From assembly GCF_006385595.1 (NCBI RefSeq), contig NZ_CP041046.1, positions 4,286,001 to 4,350,000 of the forward strand: 64,000 nucleotides of DNA, given 5' to 3'. The position numbers and the translations under genes were made by a program. The notes below the pieces were generated by a model. It saw nothing but the letters and a program-made list of their open reading frames with translations, had not been told where the DNA came from and ran no database searches. Below, piece after piece: positions 38,754-48,676 of this stretch. The stretch comes from Luteibacter pinisoli (GTDB lineage: Bacteria > Pseudomonadota > Gammaproteobacteria > Xanthomonadales > Rhodanobacteraceae). Position 1 is the first letter of the stretch. Each line of letters starts with the position of its first letter.

Positions 38754-40550
38754 ATGCGTATTCGCCATCTTGCCGGCGCCATTGGTGCTGCCCTGCTCTT
38801 CAGTGCCGGGGCGCACGCCGACGGGTTCACGCAGGTTGTGTCGTTCGGCGATAGCCTGAGCGATAACGGCAACGTTTCGATCCTTTCCGGTTCGCCGGTG
38901 GTCACCCGCTTCACGACCAACCCCGGCACCGTCGCGGTGGAGAACATCGCGAAGTACTTCAACCTTTCGCTGACCCCGTCGCTCCAGGGCGGTACGGACT
39001 TCGCGTTCGGTGGCGCGCGCGCGGCCATCGCCAACCCGACCCCGGCGACCTCGGCACAGATCCAGCAGTACCTGACGGCCACGGGCGGCAAGGCTGACCC
39101 GAACGCCCTGTACACCATGTGGATCGGCGCCAACGACATCCTGGCCGCCACGGCCAACCCGGCCACCGCGCAGATCGTCGTCGGCACGGCCGCCCAGCAG
39201 GAAGTCGGCCAGATCAAGGCCCTCCAGGCCGCCGGCGCCAAGACCATCGTCGTCTTCAACCTGCCGGACGTGGGCAAGACCCCGGCCGCGCAGTCGGCCG
39301 GTGCCGCCGCCGCTTCCAGCATCACTTCGCTGTCGCAGATCTACAACGGCATCCTCTCCGGCGGCCTGTCGACCGCGAACAAGGGCATCGTGTCGATCGA
39401 CACGTACTCGCTGCTCAACGAAGTGATCGCCAACCCGTCGGCCTACGGCTTCAGCAACGTCACCGTGCCGGCGTGCACCACGGCCAGCTCGATCACCTGC
39501 TCGCCGGCCACGCTGCGTGACCCGAATGCCGCCGCCACGTACCTGTTCGCCGACGGCATCCACCCGACCACCGCGGCGCACGCGCTGCTCGGCCAGTACG
39601 CCATCTCCGTGCTCGAAGCGCCGAAGAAGATCTCGCTGCTCGGCGAAGCCGGCCTGGCGACCGATGCCGCGCAGATGCGCGCGCTGCGCAACCAGATGAT
39701 CGCCGATAACTTCGGTGCGGATTCGCGCTTCTTCGCCTCGGTGGACTACGGCCAGCAGAAGTACAAGGACACCGACAACTCGCCGAAGACCGACAGCGAC
39801 AACGTCAGCCTCACGGTCGGCGCCGATGCGCGCGTCAACGACAACTTCAGCATGGGCGTCGCCCTCGGCCTGAGCTCGGCCAACGCCGACTTCCAGGGCG
39901 GTGGCGGCTACAAGATGACGGATGTCTCCGGTTCCGGCTTCGCCTTCTACCACCAGGGTGGTGGCTACGCCGGCGCGTTCGTCAGCTTCGGCCAGCTGAG
40001 CTTCACCGACATCGACCGTCGCATCGACCTGGGCGCGGCGCGCCGCACCGAGACGGGCAAGACCGACGGTTCGCATGTCGGTGGCGGCCTCACCGGTGGC
40101 TGGTGGTTCGGCGACGACTCGCTGAAGACCGGCCCGTTCGCCACGGTGGAGTTCGAGCAGCTGCGCGTGTTCGGCTACACCGAGCGCAACAACACCAGCA
40201 CCGCGATGACCTTCGGCAAGCAGACCCGCAACGCCCGCATCGAAACCGCCGGCTGGCGCCTGCAGGGTTCGTGGGCCACGGGCAGCACCGTGCTGCATCC
40301 GTTCGCGGAAGTGGCCTACAACCACGACGGCCGCGCGGATGCGCGTTTCGTCACCGCCGGCCTCACCAACATGAGCGGCCAGTTCGAACTCCAGGGCTTC
40401 ACCCCGGACAAGACCTGGGCCACCGCCGACGTCGGCGTCTCGGCGGACTTCAGCAAGCGCTGGAGCGGCTGGGCGAGCTACAGCGGCCGTTTCGGCGATG
40501 ACACCCAGCGCCTCAACAGCCTCAACCTCGGCGTGAAGCTGGCTTTCTAA
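38754..40550 (+). CDS. GDSL esterase autotransporter (EstA-like)
   Basis: A 598-aa exported protein. It has a signal peptide (residues 1-22, AHA), a GDSL hydrolase passenger (SFGDSLSDNGN with the nucleophile serine, GGTDFAFGGAR, WIGANDIL, and the catalytic pair in DGIHPTTAAH) to about residue 295, and a C-terminal autotransporter beta-barrel ending in LAF. Such type Va proteins, like Pseudomonas EstA, display the esterase on the cell surface. A terminator follows 30 nt after the stop. The gene is single. Confidence 0.93.
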   Translation: MRIRHLAGAIGAALLFSAGAHADGFTQVVSFGDSLSDNGNVSILSGSPVVTRFTTNPGTVAVENIAKYFNLSLTPSLQGGTDFAFGGARAAIANPTPATSAQIQQYLTATGGKADPNALYTMWIGANDILAATANPATAQIVVGTAAQQEVGQIKALQAAGAKTIVVFNLPDVGKTPAAQSAGAAAASSITSLSQIYNGILSGGLSTANKGIVSIDTYSLLNEVIANPSAYGFSNVTVPACTTASSITCSPATLRDPNAAATYLFADGIHPTTAAHALLGQYAISVLEAPKKISLLGEAGLATDAAQMRALRNQMIADNFGADSRFFASVDYGQQKYKDTDNSPKTDSDNVSLTVGADARVNDNFSMGVALGLSSANADFQGGGGYKMTDVSGSGFAFYHQGGGYAGAFVSFGQLSFTDIDRRIDLGAARRTETGKTDGSHVGGGLTGGWWFGDDSLKTGPFATVEFEQLRVFGYTERNNTSTAMTFGKQTRNARIETAGWRLQGSWATGSTVLHPFAEVAYNHDGRADARFVTAGLTNMSGQFELQGFTPDKTWATADVGVSADFSKRWSGWASYSGRFGDDTQRLNSLNLGVKLAF

Positions 40551-40580
40551 GCCAGCTTCACCTCGCGGGACAGGAGCAAA

Positions 40581-40608
40581 AAAAACGCCGGCGAAAGCCG
40601 GCGTTTTT
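40581..40608. terminator. Bidirectional Rho-independent terminator
   Basis: AAAAACGCCGGC and GCCGGCGTTTTT form a perfect 12-bp stem with a GAAA tetraloop, with T-tracts on both strands. It serves the esterase gene on the plus strand and the lipoprotein gene (stop at 40628) on the minus strand. Confidence 0.95.
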
Positions 40609-40627
40609 CTGTGCCTGAAGCGACGGC

Positions 40628-41482
40628 TTACTTCTTGCCGCCGGCTTTCGCGTACATGGCTTCAGCCTGGCTCTTCAGGGTGTTGGCATCGGCGTCGCTG
40701 AGGACGTCGACCTTGCTGCCCGCCTGGTTCTGCTTGAGCACGAGTTCGCCGGCGTCGTTCCAGCCTGCACGCTCGGTCGAGGTCGGCTTGCCGTCCTTGC
40801 TCGGCTTCTTCTCCTGCACGATGACCCACGGCTTACCGTTCTTGTAAGCGTAGTTCGTGGAGGTAAAGCCCTTGTCGCCGTAGTCGACCAGCTCGATGAC
40901 GAACTGGACGTCGTTACCCTTCTTGAAGATCTGCCAGCCGCGCGACTCGCCTTCCTTCAGCGCGGTGCCCTGGGTGACCTTCATGCCGCCGATGTTCTTC
41001 TTGACCGACTCGTAGCCGGCCAGCTCCTTCTCACCCGGGGTGGCTTCACCGACGAGCTGGATGTTGGCAACGGCCTTGGCGCCCTTGGTCAGCACCGGGG
41101 TCTTCAGCGGCGACGAGTAGTGACGCTCGCCGTCCTGCAGGGAGACTTCGACGATGTACATGTCGTTCGGATTGAGGTCCGACGCCGTGAAATCGAGCTG
41201 GAACGCCTGCGGCAAGTTCACCGGGCTGATCGTCTTGGCGGCGAGCGGCTGCGAGCCCTGGGCGGAGACGTCGACCAGCTTGAGGTCGAGCTTGGCGTCC
41301 GGGGAGAGCTGGCCACCTGCATCGCGCAGGGTCACGGTGCCGGTCACGGCGTTAGCGGGAGCGGCGGGAGCGGCATTCTCGCCACCAGCGGCGGCCTGCT
41401 GGCCGTTGTTGTCCGAACCGCCACCACAACCGGCAAGCGCCAGGGCGGATACGGATGCGAGCGACAAGAAGATCCTGCGCAT
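40628..41482 (-). CDS. Lipoprotein with YbaY/YscW-like domain
   Basis: A 284-aa lipoprotein with lipobox LALAGC at residues 14-19, so it is anchored by Cys19. After an Ala/Asn-rich linker comes a YbaY-like domain: VTGTVTLRDAGGQLSPDAKLDLKLVDVSAQ ... YIVEVSLQDG (residues about 45-155). The C-terminal half (GGMKVTQGT, TSTNYAYKNGKPWVIVQEKK) is of unknown family. The ATG at 41482 is chosen because it directly precedes the signal peptide; the longer frame upstream has no export signal. It probably sits in the periplasm on the inner or outer membrane. Confidence 0.85.
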   Translation of the reverse strand: MRRIFLSLASVSALALAGCGGGSDNNGQQAAAGGENAAPAAPANAVTGTVTLRDAGGQLSPDAKLDLKLVDVSAQGSQPLAAKTISPVNLPQAFQLDFTASDLNPNDMYIVEVSLQDGERHYSSPLKTPVLTKGAKAVANIQLVGEATPGEKELAGYESVKKNIGGMKVTQGTALKEGESRGWQIFKKGNDVQFVIELVDYGDKGFTSTNYAYKNGKPWVIVQEKKPSKDGKPTSTERAGWNDAGELVLKQNQAGSKVDVLSDADANTLKSQAEAMYAKAGGKK

Positions 41483-41741
41483 GGTCGAGCCTCGTAGAAA
41501 CGGAAAAGTGTGTGGGTCACGGAAGATACGCAAGCGCATGGCCCGCAAGGACTTCCGGGGGGAACCATGGAGCATACCGGCAAATCGGCCGCCGGAAAAG
41601 TCAAGTGCAACACCGCCCGCATCGCCTGAATCCGTGGTCCGGGTCGCAGGTTACGGCGAAGTCTTGCCGAAAACGCTAAGCCCCTGATTTTTCCCCGATA
41701 TCACTGGCAAGCGGGATTGGATCGATCTAAGTCCTCTCAAA

Positions 41742-41768
41742 AAAAACGCCACCCGGGGTGGCGTCTTT
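41742..41768 (-). terminator. Terminator of the first Oar-like gene
   Basis: On the minus strand ACGCCACC and GGTGGCGT pair around CCG and are followed by eight T. A second hairpin (CCGCCACC-TTCG-GGTGGCGG on the minus strand, 41778-41797) lies between it and the stop codon, with the linker TATTCTGGAAAG. Confidence 0.9.
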
Positions 41769-41817
41769 CCAGAATACCGCCACCCGAAGGTGGCGGCGAG
41801 TCCTGATCTTCCGTGGA

Positions 41818-44800
41818 TCAGTAGTCGTAGGTGACACCGAAGCGGAAGTAACGCGGGGTCTGCAGCGCGATCGGCACGTTGTAGGTCGGCAGCGGCGCGC
41901 TGGTGGTGCTGTAGTACGGGTACGACTGGGTCTTCTTCTGTTCGTTGAACAGGTTGAAGACTTCGGCCGTGAAGCCGAGCTTGCCATCGGCGAACGCCGG
42001 ACGGTAAGCCAGGGCGCCCGACACGGTGTGCGTGATCGGGTTGCGGCCAACGGCGCCCGGGGGCGACGGCTCGCCACCACACCAGTGGTAGGCGGTCGTG
42101 CCGTAGCCGGCGTCGACCTGGTCCGGACCGAAACCGCCGTAGCAGTTACGCGGCGCACCCGAGACGATGGCGATGTTGCCCGAGACCTGCCATTCCGGCG
42201 TGATCTCGTACGCACCGTAGGCCTTCAGCGCATGGGTGTGGTCGTTGGCGAGCTTGCCGTTCGAGTACACCATGAGCGGGGCGTTATCCCACGCCTGCGT
42301 GACGGACGGATCGCTGCGCGTACCGGCATCCGAATCGGTCTGGCCTTCCGAGTTGCCGTACAGCTTCGAGTACACGTAGCTGACGTTACCCCACCACTTG
42401 CCATCACCCTTCTCGTGCTGCAGGTGCAGCTCGAGCGCGTAGTAGTGACGCTTCAGGTGCGGGAAGCCCAGGTCGGCGTTGGTCGCGTGGAGCGTGTCGT
42501 AGCCACCCGCGGCGTTCGGCGCGAGGAAGGTGTTGGCGCGACCCGGGTTGAACAGGTAGCAGCTCACGCCGGCGTCGGACAGGTTGACCGCCGAACCACT
42601 GGCCGTGAACAGGTCCTGCAGGCGACCGTTCGGGTTGGAGCCGGTATCGCAATAATCGTCGATCGCGTTGCCGAGCTTGCGGTAGGTGATCTTGGCGCCG
42701 TACACCCAGTCGGTACCCAGGGTCTTGTCGAAGCCAGCGATGAACTCATCCTGGTACTCGGACTTCAGGCCGCGGGCGCTGACGATGTTCGGATCCTTCG
42801 CCTGGCCGTACTCGTTGTTCGGCGAGTAGGGCTGGCCCGGGCCGTTCACCGTGTTGAGCGCGGTGAGGCCGGTCGGGTAACCGGTGGCCGGGTCGATGCC
42901 CGTGTACGAGTAGTACTCGTTGGTCTGCGTCGAACCGGACGCGCCGCGCAGGGCGGGCACGAGCGGCAGGGCGAGGTAGTAACGGCCGGCGTTCGCGTAC
43001 ACCTTGAAGCTGCTGTCGCCGTACACGTCCCAGCTACCGCCGAGGCGCGGGGCCCACTGCGGCTTGGTCTGGGTGATATAGGCTTCGTTGCTGCCGTTGT
43101 AGTTGGTGAACTGGTCGTTACGCAGGCCGAGCGACAGCTTGACGGTATCCGTCACCTGCCACTGGTCCTGGATGTACTGCGCACGCTGGCGGACGCGCAC
43201 CGAAGCGGCGGTCTGCTGGCGGTACTTGGAGACGTAGTACGGGGTGCCGACCGGCGACGACACGGCGCCACCGGCGATATCGCCACCCTCTTCGACCGTA
43301 CCGTAGCTCCACTCGTAGCCGGAGTTGTTGTAGATCGACTCGCCGTCGTTCAGGTCCTGCGTGTTCTGGTTGTCGATACCGGCCGACAGCGTGTGATCGC
43401 CGAGGACGTACGACAGGTCAAAACGGTAGTTCGTGACCTTGCTCTCGTGGGTCGGGTCAGGAACGGTCGTCAGGTTCTGCGCGTTGGTGATGCCCTGCGG
43501 GAAGCCGCCGGTGTAGGCCGGGTTCTGCTGGTCAGCGCCGAGGATCGGGATCAGGTTCGGATCCGTCGTACCGGTCTGCGTGTAGAGCTTCGTGTCCTGC
43601 TTACCGTACTGCGCGGTAACGGTCAGGCTGTCGGTGATGTAGCCGGTGTACTTGGCCACCCACATCGTCTGCTTCGTGCGCGCAGCCGTATCGGCAGCGA
43701 TGAAGTCGCCGTTCTGACGGGTCGTGTTGTCGAAGGCGTACACATCGCCGGTGTAGTCGTGCTTGACGCTCGCACCGGTCACTTCAAGGATGTTGTTATC
43801 CGTGATGTTCCAATCGATCTTGGCGTACATCTTCGGATCTTTGTACGTCTGCACGTAGTTCTTGTTCTGCGAAGCGGTCTGGACGTTGTCGCCCTTCGAC
43901 TTCGCGGCTTCCACGGCGACGAACGCGAACAGGGTGTCCTTGATCAGCGGGCCGCCGGCGTAGGCCGAAGCGACAGCTTCCCAGGTCTTGTTCAGGTTGC
44001 GGTAGCGGTACACCTGGCCGTCACGCGACGAGCTGTCCGGGTACTTCGCATTGATCGGGTCCGCCTTGGCGAACTCGGGCGTCCACAGGATCTGGCCACC
44101 GAAATGGAAATCGTTGGTACCGCGACGGCCGACGACGCTGATCACGCCACCGTCCGAACGGCCGTACTGTGCGCCGTAACCGCCCGTCAGGATTTCCTGC
44201 TGGTCGATCGCGCCGTACGGGAGGGTCATGCCACCGTAGCCCGAGATGGGATCCGTGGTGTTCATGCCGTTGATGTAGTACGCGTTCTCGGTCACCGACG
44301 AACCGCCGAACGAGACCAGCGACTGGCCGGTCGGGCTGGCGAAGCCGGAACCGGTGGCGCCCTGGGCAACGCCCGGGGCCAGCAGCGCGATGGCTTCAGC
44401 CGAACGGCCGAGCGGCAGCTGCTTGAGCTGGGACTGGGTGATGACGGTGCGCGAGTCAACCGACGAAACGTCGATCGGCGGCAGCGCGGTGCCAACAACG
44501 GTCACGCCTTCGAGGTTCGAGGCGTTGGCAGCCGTGGCGGCAGCGGCGGCGAACGAGACGTCCGAGCCCTTGCTCACGGTGACCGCGACGTCCTTGCGGG
44601 TGTCGACGGTGGCGCCGCCCTTCATGAGGTTCACCGTGTAGGCGCCCACCGGAAGGTTGTTGAAGGTGTAACGGCCGTTTGCGGCGACGGCGGCTTCGCG
44701 GGTCACGCCAGTGGCGCTGACGATCTGAACGGTGTCGCCGGCTTCCGCGGTACCGAAAATGCTACCCGTGGTGGCCTGGGCGTAGACCGAACCGGTCAGG

Positions 44801-44877
44801 CCCATGCCGATCGCCAGCGCGAGCGCGAGCGACGAACGACGCAGGCTTGACGCCTGCAGAGTGCTACGAGAACTCAT
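41818..44877 (-). CDS. Oar-like TonB-dependent receptor 1
   Basis: A 1019-aa outer membrane receptor. A signal peptide (residues 1-33, VYAQA) is followed by a carboxypeptidase-regulatory-like beta-sandwich (about 36-115), a TonB-box-like stretch (LEGVTVVG), a plug domain (ENAYYINGMNTTDP, GGYGAQYGRSDGGVISVVGRRGTNDFHFGG) and a large barrel ending VTYDY. The ATG at 44877 follows GGGGAGA at 7 nt; sequence further upstream in frame is non-coding. It is the last of three tandem paralogues with separate promoters. Its 5'UTR carries the hairpin GGCCC-TTTTT-GGGCC just upstream of the ribosome binding site. Relatives import or bind unknown, often protein or peptide, ligands. Confidence 0.93.
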   Translation of the reverse strand: MSSRSTLQASSLRRSSLALALAIGMGLTGSVYAQATTGSIFGTAEAGDTVQIVSATGVTREAAVAANGRYTFNNLPVGAYTVNLMKGGATVDTRKDVAVTVSKGSDVSFAAAAATAANASNLEGVTVVGTALPPIDVSSVDSRTVITQSQLKQLPLGRSAEAIALLAPGVAQGATGSGFASPTGQSLVSFGGSSVTENAYYINGMNTTDPISGYGGMTLPYGAIDQQEILTGGYGAQYGRSDGGVISVVGRRGTNDFHFGGQILWTPEFAKADPINAKYPDSSSRDGQVYRYRNLNKTWEAVASAYAGGPLIKDTLFAFVAVEAAKSKGDNVQTASQNKNYVQTYKDPKMYAKIDWNITDNNILEVTGASVKHDYTGDVYAFDNTTRQNGDFIAADTAARTKQTMWVAKYTGYITDSLTVTAQYGKQDTKLYTQTGTTDPNLIPILGADQQNPAYTGGFPQGITNAQNLTTVPDPTHESKVTNYRFDLSYVLGDHTLSAGIDNQNTQDLNDGESIYNNSGYEWSYGTVEEGGDIAGGAVSSPVGTPYYVSKYRQQTAASVRVRQRAQYIQDQWQVTDTVKLSLGLRNDQFTNYNGSNEAYITQTKPQWAPRLGGSWDVYGDSSFKVYANAGRYYLALPLVPALRGASGSTQTNEYYSYTGIDPATGYPTGLTALNTVNGPGQPYSPNNEYGQAKDPNIVSARGLKSEYQDEFIAGFDKTLGTDWVYGAKITYRKLGNAIDDYCDTGSNPNGRLQDLFTASGSAVNLSDAGVSCYLFNPGRANTFLAPNAAGGYDTLHATNADLGFPHLKRHYYALELHLQHEKGDGKWWGNVSYVYSKLYGNSEGQTDSDAGTRSDPSVTQAWDNAPLMVYSNGKLANDHTHALKAYGAYEITPEWQVSGNIAIVSGAPRNCYGGFGPDQVDAGYGTTAYHWCGGEPSPPGAVGRNPITHTVSGALAYRPAFADGKLGFTAEVFNLFNEQKKTQSYPYYSTTSAPLPTYNVPIALQTPRYFRFGVTYDY

Positions 44878-45114
44878 GTGCAAATCTCCCCAGATCGGCC
44901 CAAAAAGGGCCTGAAAACATGCAAAACCGACCAATGGCCGGAAAAAAAGGTTCGGCCTTGGGGTGCATGTTTTAGGGGTGGATCGCAGGCGCTCCAACTC
45001 CTCCCAGAGTGGTGGCACCGCTCCCCTTTTGACCTGCTCCCATCAAGCCCGTCAACGCTGTCCGGGTGGGTTTCTCGCATCCACGAGACGACCACACGGA
45101 CTTCGCCGAGCCCG

Positions 45115-45144
45115 AATCTAGGCGGAGCCAGACCACCGTGTCAA
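45115..45144 (-). promoter_or_regulatory. Promoter of Oar-like gene 1
   Basis: On the minus strand TTGACA (45144-45139) and TAGATT (45120-45115) are spaced by 18 nt. Transcription would start near 45108 and give a leader of about 230 nt. The remainder of the 44878-45373 gap holds this leader and the 3'UTR of gene 2. Confidence 0.55.
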
Positions 45145-45254
45145 CAAATTATTTACACGGGGTCGGCGTTTCAGGGCCGCGGGGAGCGAGCCGCCAGTCT
45201 CGACCAACTGCTGGACGGGACTGGATTTTTGTTCTGGACCAAGCGCTTCTTCCT

Positions 45255-45282
45255 AAAAAGCGCCCCCCGCCCGGGGAGGGCG
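45255..45282 (-). terminator. Terminator of Oar-like gene 2
   Basis: On the minus strand CGCCCTCC and GGGGGGCG (one G-T pair) enclose CCGGGC, followed by CTTTTTA. It lies 92 nt after the stop codon. Confidence 0.75.
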
Positions 45283-45285
45283 AGA

Positions 45286-45345
45286 GGCGATCTGGGGAGT
45301 TGCTCCGGGCCGGCCTGGCGGGGGGTGGATAGACCCCCGCCGGCC
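45286..45345 (-). ncRNA. Candidate 3'UTR-derived small RNA module of Oar-like gene 2
   Basis: Read on the minus strand after an A-rich stretch (AACAACAAAAAA): a strong hairpin (GGCCGGCGGGGGT / ACCCCCCGCCAGGCC, 45345-45312), then the linker CTCCCCAGATCGCC (45299-45286), then the terminator. The linker is complementary to the ribosome binding site of Oar-like gene 1. The same order is found after gene 3. The hairpin also has TTTTTT on the plus strand, but no plus-strand gene leads into it. Confidence 0.4.
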
Positions 45346-45373
45346 TTTTTTGTTGTTATCCCGTGACGACTTC

Positions 45374-48300
45374 TTAGAAGTCGTAGCTGATGCCGAAACG
45401 GGCGTAGCGCGGCGTCGTCTGGTAGAGCGGGACGTCGTAACGCGGGTTCAGGCTCTGGGTGCTGCCGTGGATCGGATAAACCTGCGTTTCCTTGCGCTGG
45501 TTCAGCAGGTTGAACACCGTGACGTTGAAGGCCAGCTTCTTGTCGGCCCATTCCGGGCGATATTCGACAGCGCCCGTGACGATGTACGTCCAGGGGTTGT
45601 GGCCGGCGGCACCCGGGGGCGACGGCTGGCCATCGCACCAGTGGTAGTACGAGCCATAACCCAGGTTCGGGTTGGTCTGGTTCGGGCCATAGAGGCCCAG
45701 GCAGCTCTTCGGGGCGCCCGAAGCGATGTTGATGTTGCCCGAGACCATCCACTCCGAAGCCAGCTGGTAGGAGCCGTAAGCCTTGAAGTTGTGCTTGCGG
45801 CTGTTAGCCAGTTCGCCGTTCGAGTACTGCATGACTTCGGCGTAATCCCAGTCCACCGTCGCCGAGACGTTGTCCTGGCGGATGTCCGAACGGACCTGGC
45901 CTTCCGAGTTGCCGTAGCTCTTCGAATAGACGTAGTCGAAGCGGACCTGGTACTTGCCGTCCCACGCGTGGTCCAGGTACATCTCCAGGCCGTAGTAATT
46001 GCGCTTGGAGTGCGGGAACCCGAAGTCCTGGTTGTTCATGTCGACGCTGTAGTAGCCGCCATTGGTGTTCGGGATCAGGAACGTGTTGGCACGGCCCGGG
46101 TTGAACAGGTAGCTGCCCTGGATGTCGCCGATGGTGTCCGGATCGATACCCGAGCGCTCCATCTTGCGCAGGATGGCGCCGCTGTCGCCGACGTCATCGA
46201 TCGCGTTGCGCAGCTTGCGCACCGTAGCCTTGGCGCCGTACGTCCACTTGTCGGTCAGCGCGGCATCGAAGCCGAGCAGGAACTCATCCTGGTATTCCGA
46301 CTTGATGTCGGTCGCGGCGGCCGTCTTCGGGTCGCGCGGGATGCCGTACTCGCTGTTGGCCGAGATCGGGCCGCCCGTGCTGCTGAAGATCGGGGTCAGG
46401 CCCTGCGGGATGCCGTTGCCGTCGATGCCCGTGTAGTTGAAGTACTCGCGGGTGTAGAGCGAGGCGCCGGCGGAACGCAGCGCGACGGTCGCCGGCAGCG
46501 CGAGGTAGTAACGGCCCGCGTTGGCGTAGATCTTCAGGCTGGAATCACCGTTGACGTCCCAGGTGGCACCGATGCGCGGGGCCCATTGCGGGGTGGTCAG
46601 GCGCAGGTACGGCACGCCGTCGGAGTTGTAGTTGGTGAACTGGTCATTGCGCAGGCCGACCTTCAGCATCCAGCGGTCATTCACCTGCCAGGTGTCTTCG
46701 ATGTACTGCGCGCGCTGCGTGGTACGCACCGACGACGCCGTGCGGTAGACGTAACGGGCAACGTAGTAGCCACGGCCGCCCGGGGGCGCCACGTAGGCAG
46801 CGTCGGTCGGGACGTCACCGATGATCGGCGTGTTGGCGTCCGTCTTCCAGTATTCCCAGGCGTAGCCCGGGCCCGTGGTGGAATCACCGTCGTCCTTGTC
46901 GAGCACCTTCTGGTTATCGATACCTGCCACGATGGTGTGGTCGCCGATGTGGTAACCGAGGTCGACGCGGAAGTTGGTGTTGGTCGACTTGTGGCGCGGG
47001 TCAGCGGTGGTCGCGGCCGGGTTGGCGTTGGTCACGCCATTGGCGATGAGCGGGTCCTGCTGGTTGGCCTGGATGATCGACGGCAGCGACTGGTCACCAC
47101 CGGTGGAGGTGTAGTACGTGCCCTTCATCTTGCCGTACAGGGCCGTCAGGGTCAGGTCGTCGGTGATGTAGCTGGTGAACTTGGCGGTGTAGAGATCCGC
47201 ACCGGACTTGTTCAGCGGCGCACCGGCCGTGTCCTTGCCCACGTAATCGCCACGGGTCTTGTCAGCGTAGCTGTACTCGTAGATCGACGCGTCGTAATCC
47301 TGCTTGTTCGACGCACCGGTGACTTCGAGGATGTTGCTGTCGGTGATGTTCCAGTCGATCTTGCCGTAGAGCTTCGGGTTACGGTACGACTGCTTGTAGA
47401 CGAACGGCGCGGCCGAGCTGGTGATCTGGTCACCCTGGCGGCGTTCCTGTTCGGCGGCAAGGAAGACGTACAGCGTGTCCTTGATCAGCGGGCCGCCGGC
47501 GTAAGCGGAGTACGTCGTGCGCCAGGTCTTGTCGCTGCGGTTGTCGTCATACAGCGCGCCAGCCTGCGAACCCACCTGGCGGTAGTAGTTGATCGGGTCG
47601 GCCTTGGTGCCCTTCGGCTCCCACAGCACCTGCGCACCGAAGTGCCAGTCGTTGGTGCCGCGCTTACCGACCTGCGAGATCACGCCGCCCGACGAACGAC
47701 CATAGGCCGCGCCGTAACCACCGGCGAGGATTTCCTGCTGGTCGATGGCGCCGTACGGCAGGGTGATGCCACCGAAGCCGCTGAGCGGATCGGTCGTGTT
47801 GAAACCGTTGATGTAGTACGCGTTCTCGGTGACGGCGCTGCCGGCGATCGAGACCAGCGCGTTACCGGTGGGGCCAACGAAGAACGAGCTGCCTGCGACG
47901 GCACCCGGCGCCAGCAACGCGATGGCTTCGGCGGTACGGGCCAGCGGCAGCTTCGAGAGCTGTTCGGAGGTGATCACGGTGCGCGAGTCGACGGCGCTGA
48001 CGTCGATGGACGGCAGCGAGTTGGCCGACACGGTGACGCCTTCCAGGCTGGCGGCCTGGCTGGCGCTCGCGGCCGAGGTAAACGACACGTCGGTACCGGC
48101 GCCGACACGGATGCTGACGTTGGAACGCGAGTCAACGACGGCGGAGCCCTGGTTCAGTGACACCTTGTAGTTGCCCAGCGGCAGCTGGCTGATGGTGTAG
48201 CGGCCGGAGTTGTCGACGGTGACGGTACGGGTGACGCCCGTGTCACTGGTGGCGGTGACGGTCTGGCCGGCGGTAGCCGTACCAAAGATCGTGCCGCTCG

Positions 48301-48406
48301 TGGCCTGCGCAAGCAGGACGCCCGGCGCGGCCGTACCCAGGCTGATCGCCAGGGCCAGCGCGGTGCGACGCCCGAAGGAGGCGGTGCGGAAGGAACGCGA
48401 TTTCAT
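45374..48406 (-). CDS. Oar-like TonB-dependent receptor 2
   Basis: A 1010-aa receptor with the same plan as its neighbours: signal peptide (residues 1-33, LLAQA), carboxypeptidase-regulatory-like domain (about 36-112), LEGVTVS, plug (ENAYYINGFNTTDPLSG, GGYGAAYGRSSGGVISQVGKRGTNDWHFG) and a barrel closing ISYDF. It is closest to receptor 1 in the plug region and differs mainly in barrel loops. The ATG at 48406 has GGGGAGAG upstream. It has its own promoter and its own terminator, so the three genes are independent units. Ligand unknown. Confidence 0.93.
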   Translation of the reverse strand: MKSRSFRTASFGRRTALALAISLGTAAPGVLLAQATSGTIFGTATAGQTVTATSDTGVTRTVTVDNSGRYTISQLPLGNYKVSLNQGSAVVDSRSNVSIRVGAGTDVSFTSAASASQAASLEGVTVSANSLPSIDVSAVDSRTVITSEQLSKLPLARTAEAIALLAPGAVAGSSFFVGPTGNALVSIAGSAVTENAYYINGFNTTDPLSGFGGITLPYGAIDQQEILAGGYGAAYGRSSGGVISQVGKRGTNDWHFGAQVLWEPKGTKADPINYYRQVGSQAGALYDDNRSDKTWRTTYSAYAGGPLIKDTLYVFLAAEQERRQGDQITSSAAPFVYKQSYRNPKLYGKIDWNITDSNILEVTGASNKQDYDASIYEYSYADKTRGDYVGKDTAGAPLNKSGADLYTAKFTSYITDDLTLTALYGKMKGTYYTSTGGDQSLPSIIQANQQDPLIANGVTNANPAATTADPRHKSTNTNFRVDLGYHIGDHTIVAGIDNQKVLDKDDGDSTTGPGYAWEYWKTDANTPIIGDVPTDAAYVAPPGGRGYYVARYVYRTASSVRTTQRAQYIEDTWQVNDRWMLKVGLRNDQFTNYNSDGVPYLRLTTPQWAPRIGATWDVNGDSSLKIYANAGRYYLALPATVALRSAGASLYTREYFNYTGIDGNGIPQGLTPIFSSTGGPISANSEYGIPRDPKTAAATDIKSEYQDEFLLGFDAALTDKWTYGAKATVRKLRNAIDDVGDSGAILRKMERSGIDPDTIGDIQGSYLFNPGRANTFLIPNTNGGYYSVDMNNQDFGFPHSKRNYYGLEMYLDHAWDGKYQVRFDYVYSKSYGNSEGQVRSDIRQDNVSATVDWDYAEVMQYSNGELANSRKHNFKAYGSYQLASEWMVSGNINIASGAPKSCLGLYGPNQTNPNLGYGSYYHWCDGQPSPPGAAGHNPWTYIVTGAVEYRPEWADKKLAFNVTVFNLLNQRKETQVYPIHGSTQSLNPRYDVPLYQTTPRYARFGISYDF

Positions 48407-48587
48407 CAAATACTCTCCCCAAAGTGAAAAACACTTACCGCAAAGAATTACGAGTGTCGCGGCAAGCCGACCCCGACCCGGCTTACGCCAGGTTCGAAAA
48501 AGTCGGTGGTGGAAAATCCCCTTTAAACAATGGCATCGGTAAAGCGATGCCATCCCCCGAACACGTCACTATCCGTGACTGGAGTCA

Positions 48588-48616
48588 CATATACGTAAGG
48601 TTTCGCCTACACGCAA
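48588..48616 (-). promoter_or_regulatory. Probable promoter of Oar-like gene 2
   Basis: On the minus strand TTGCGT (48616-48611) and TATATG (48593-48588) are spaced by 17 nt, giving a leader of about 175 nt. The -10 matches that of gene 3 (GTATATGTG context in both). Confidence 0.4.
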
Positions 48617-48676
48617 CATGGAAATTTCACAAAAATTAAACGCTTAAGCAGTCATTTCCACGGCAGCCTGTTCAGC

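Noticed and set aside
45312..45351. Plus-strand terminators near 45330 and 48850 indicating plus-strand small RNAs
   Set aside because: They look like terminators on the plus strand, but no plus-strand promoter or gene was seen, and the same hairpins fit as the 5' hairpin of minus-strand 3'UTR modules. Not fully excluded.
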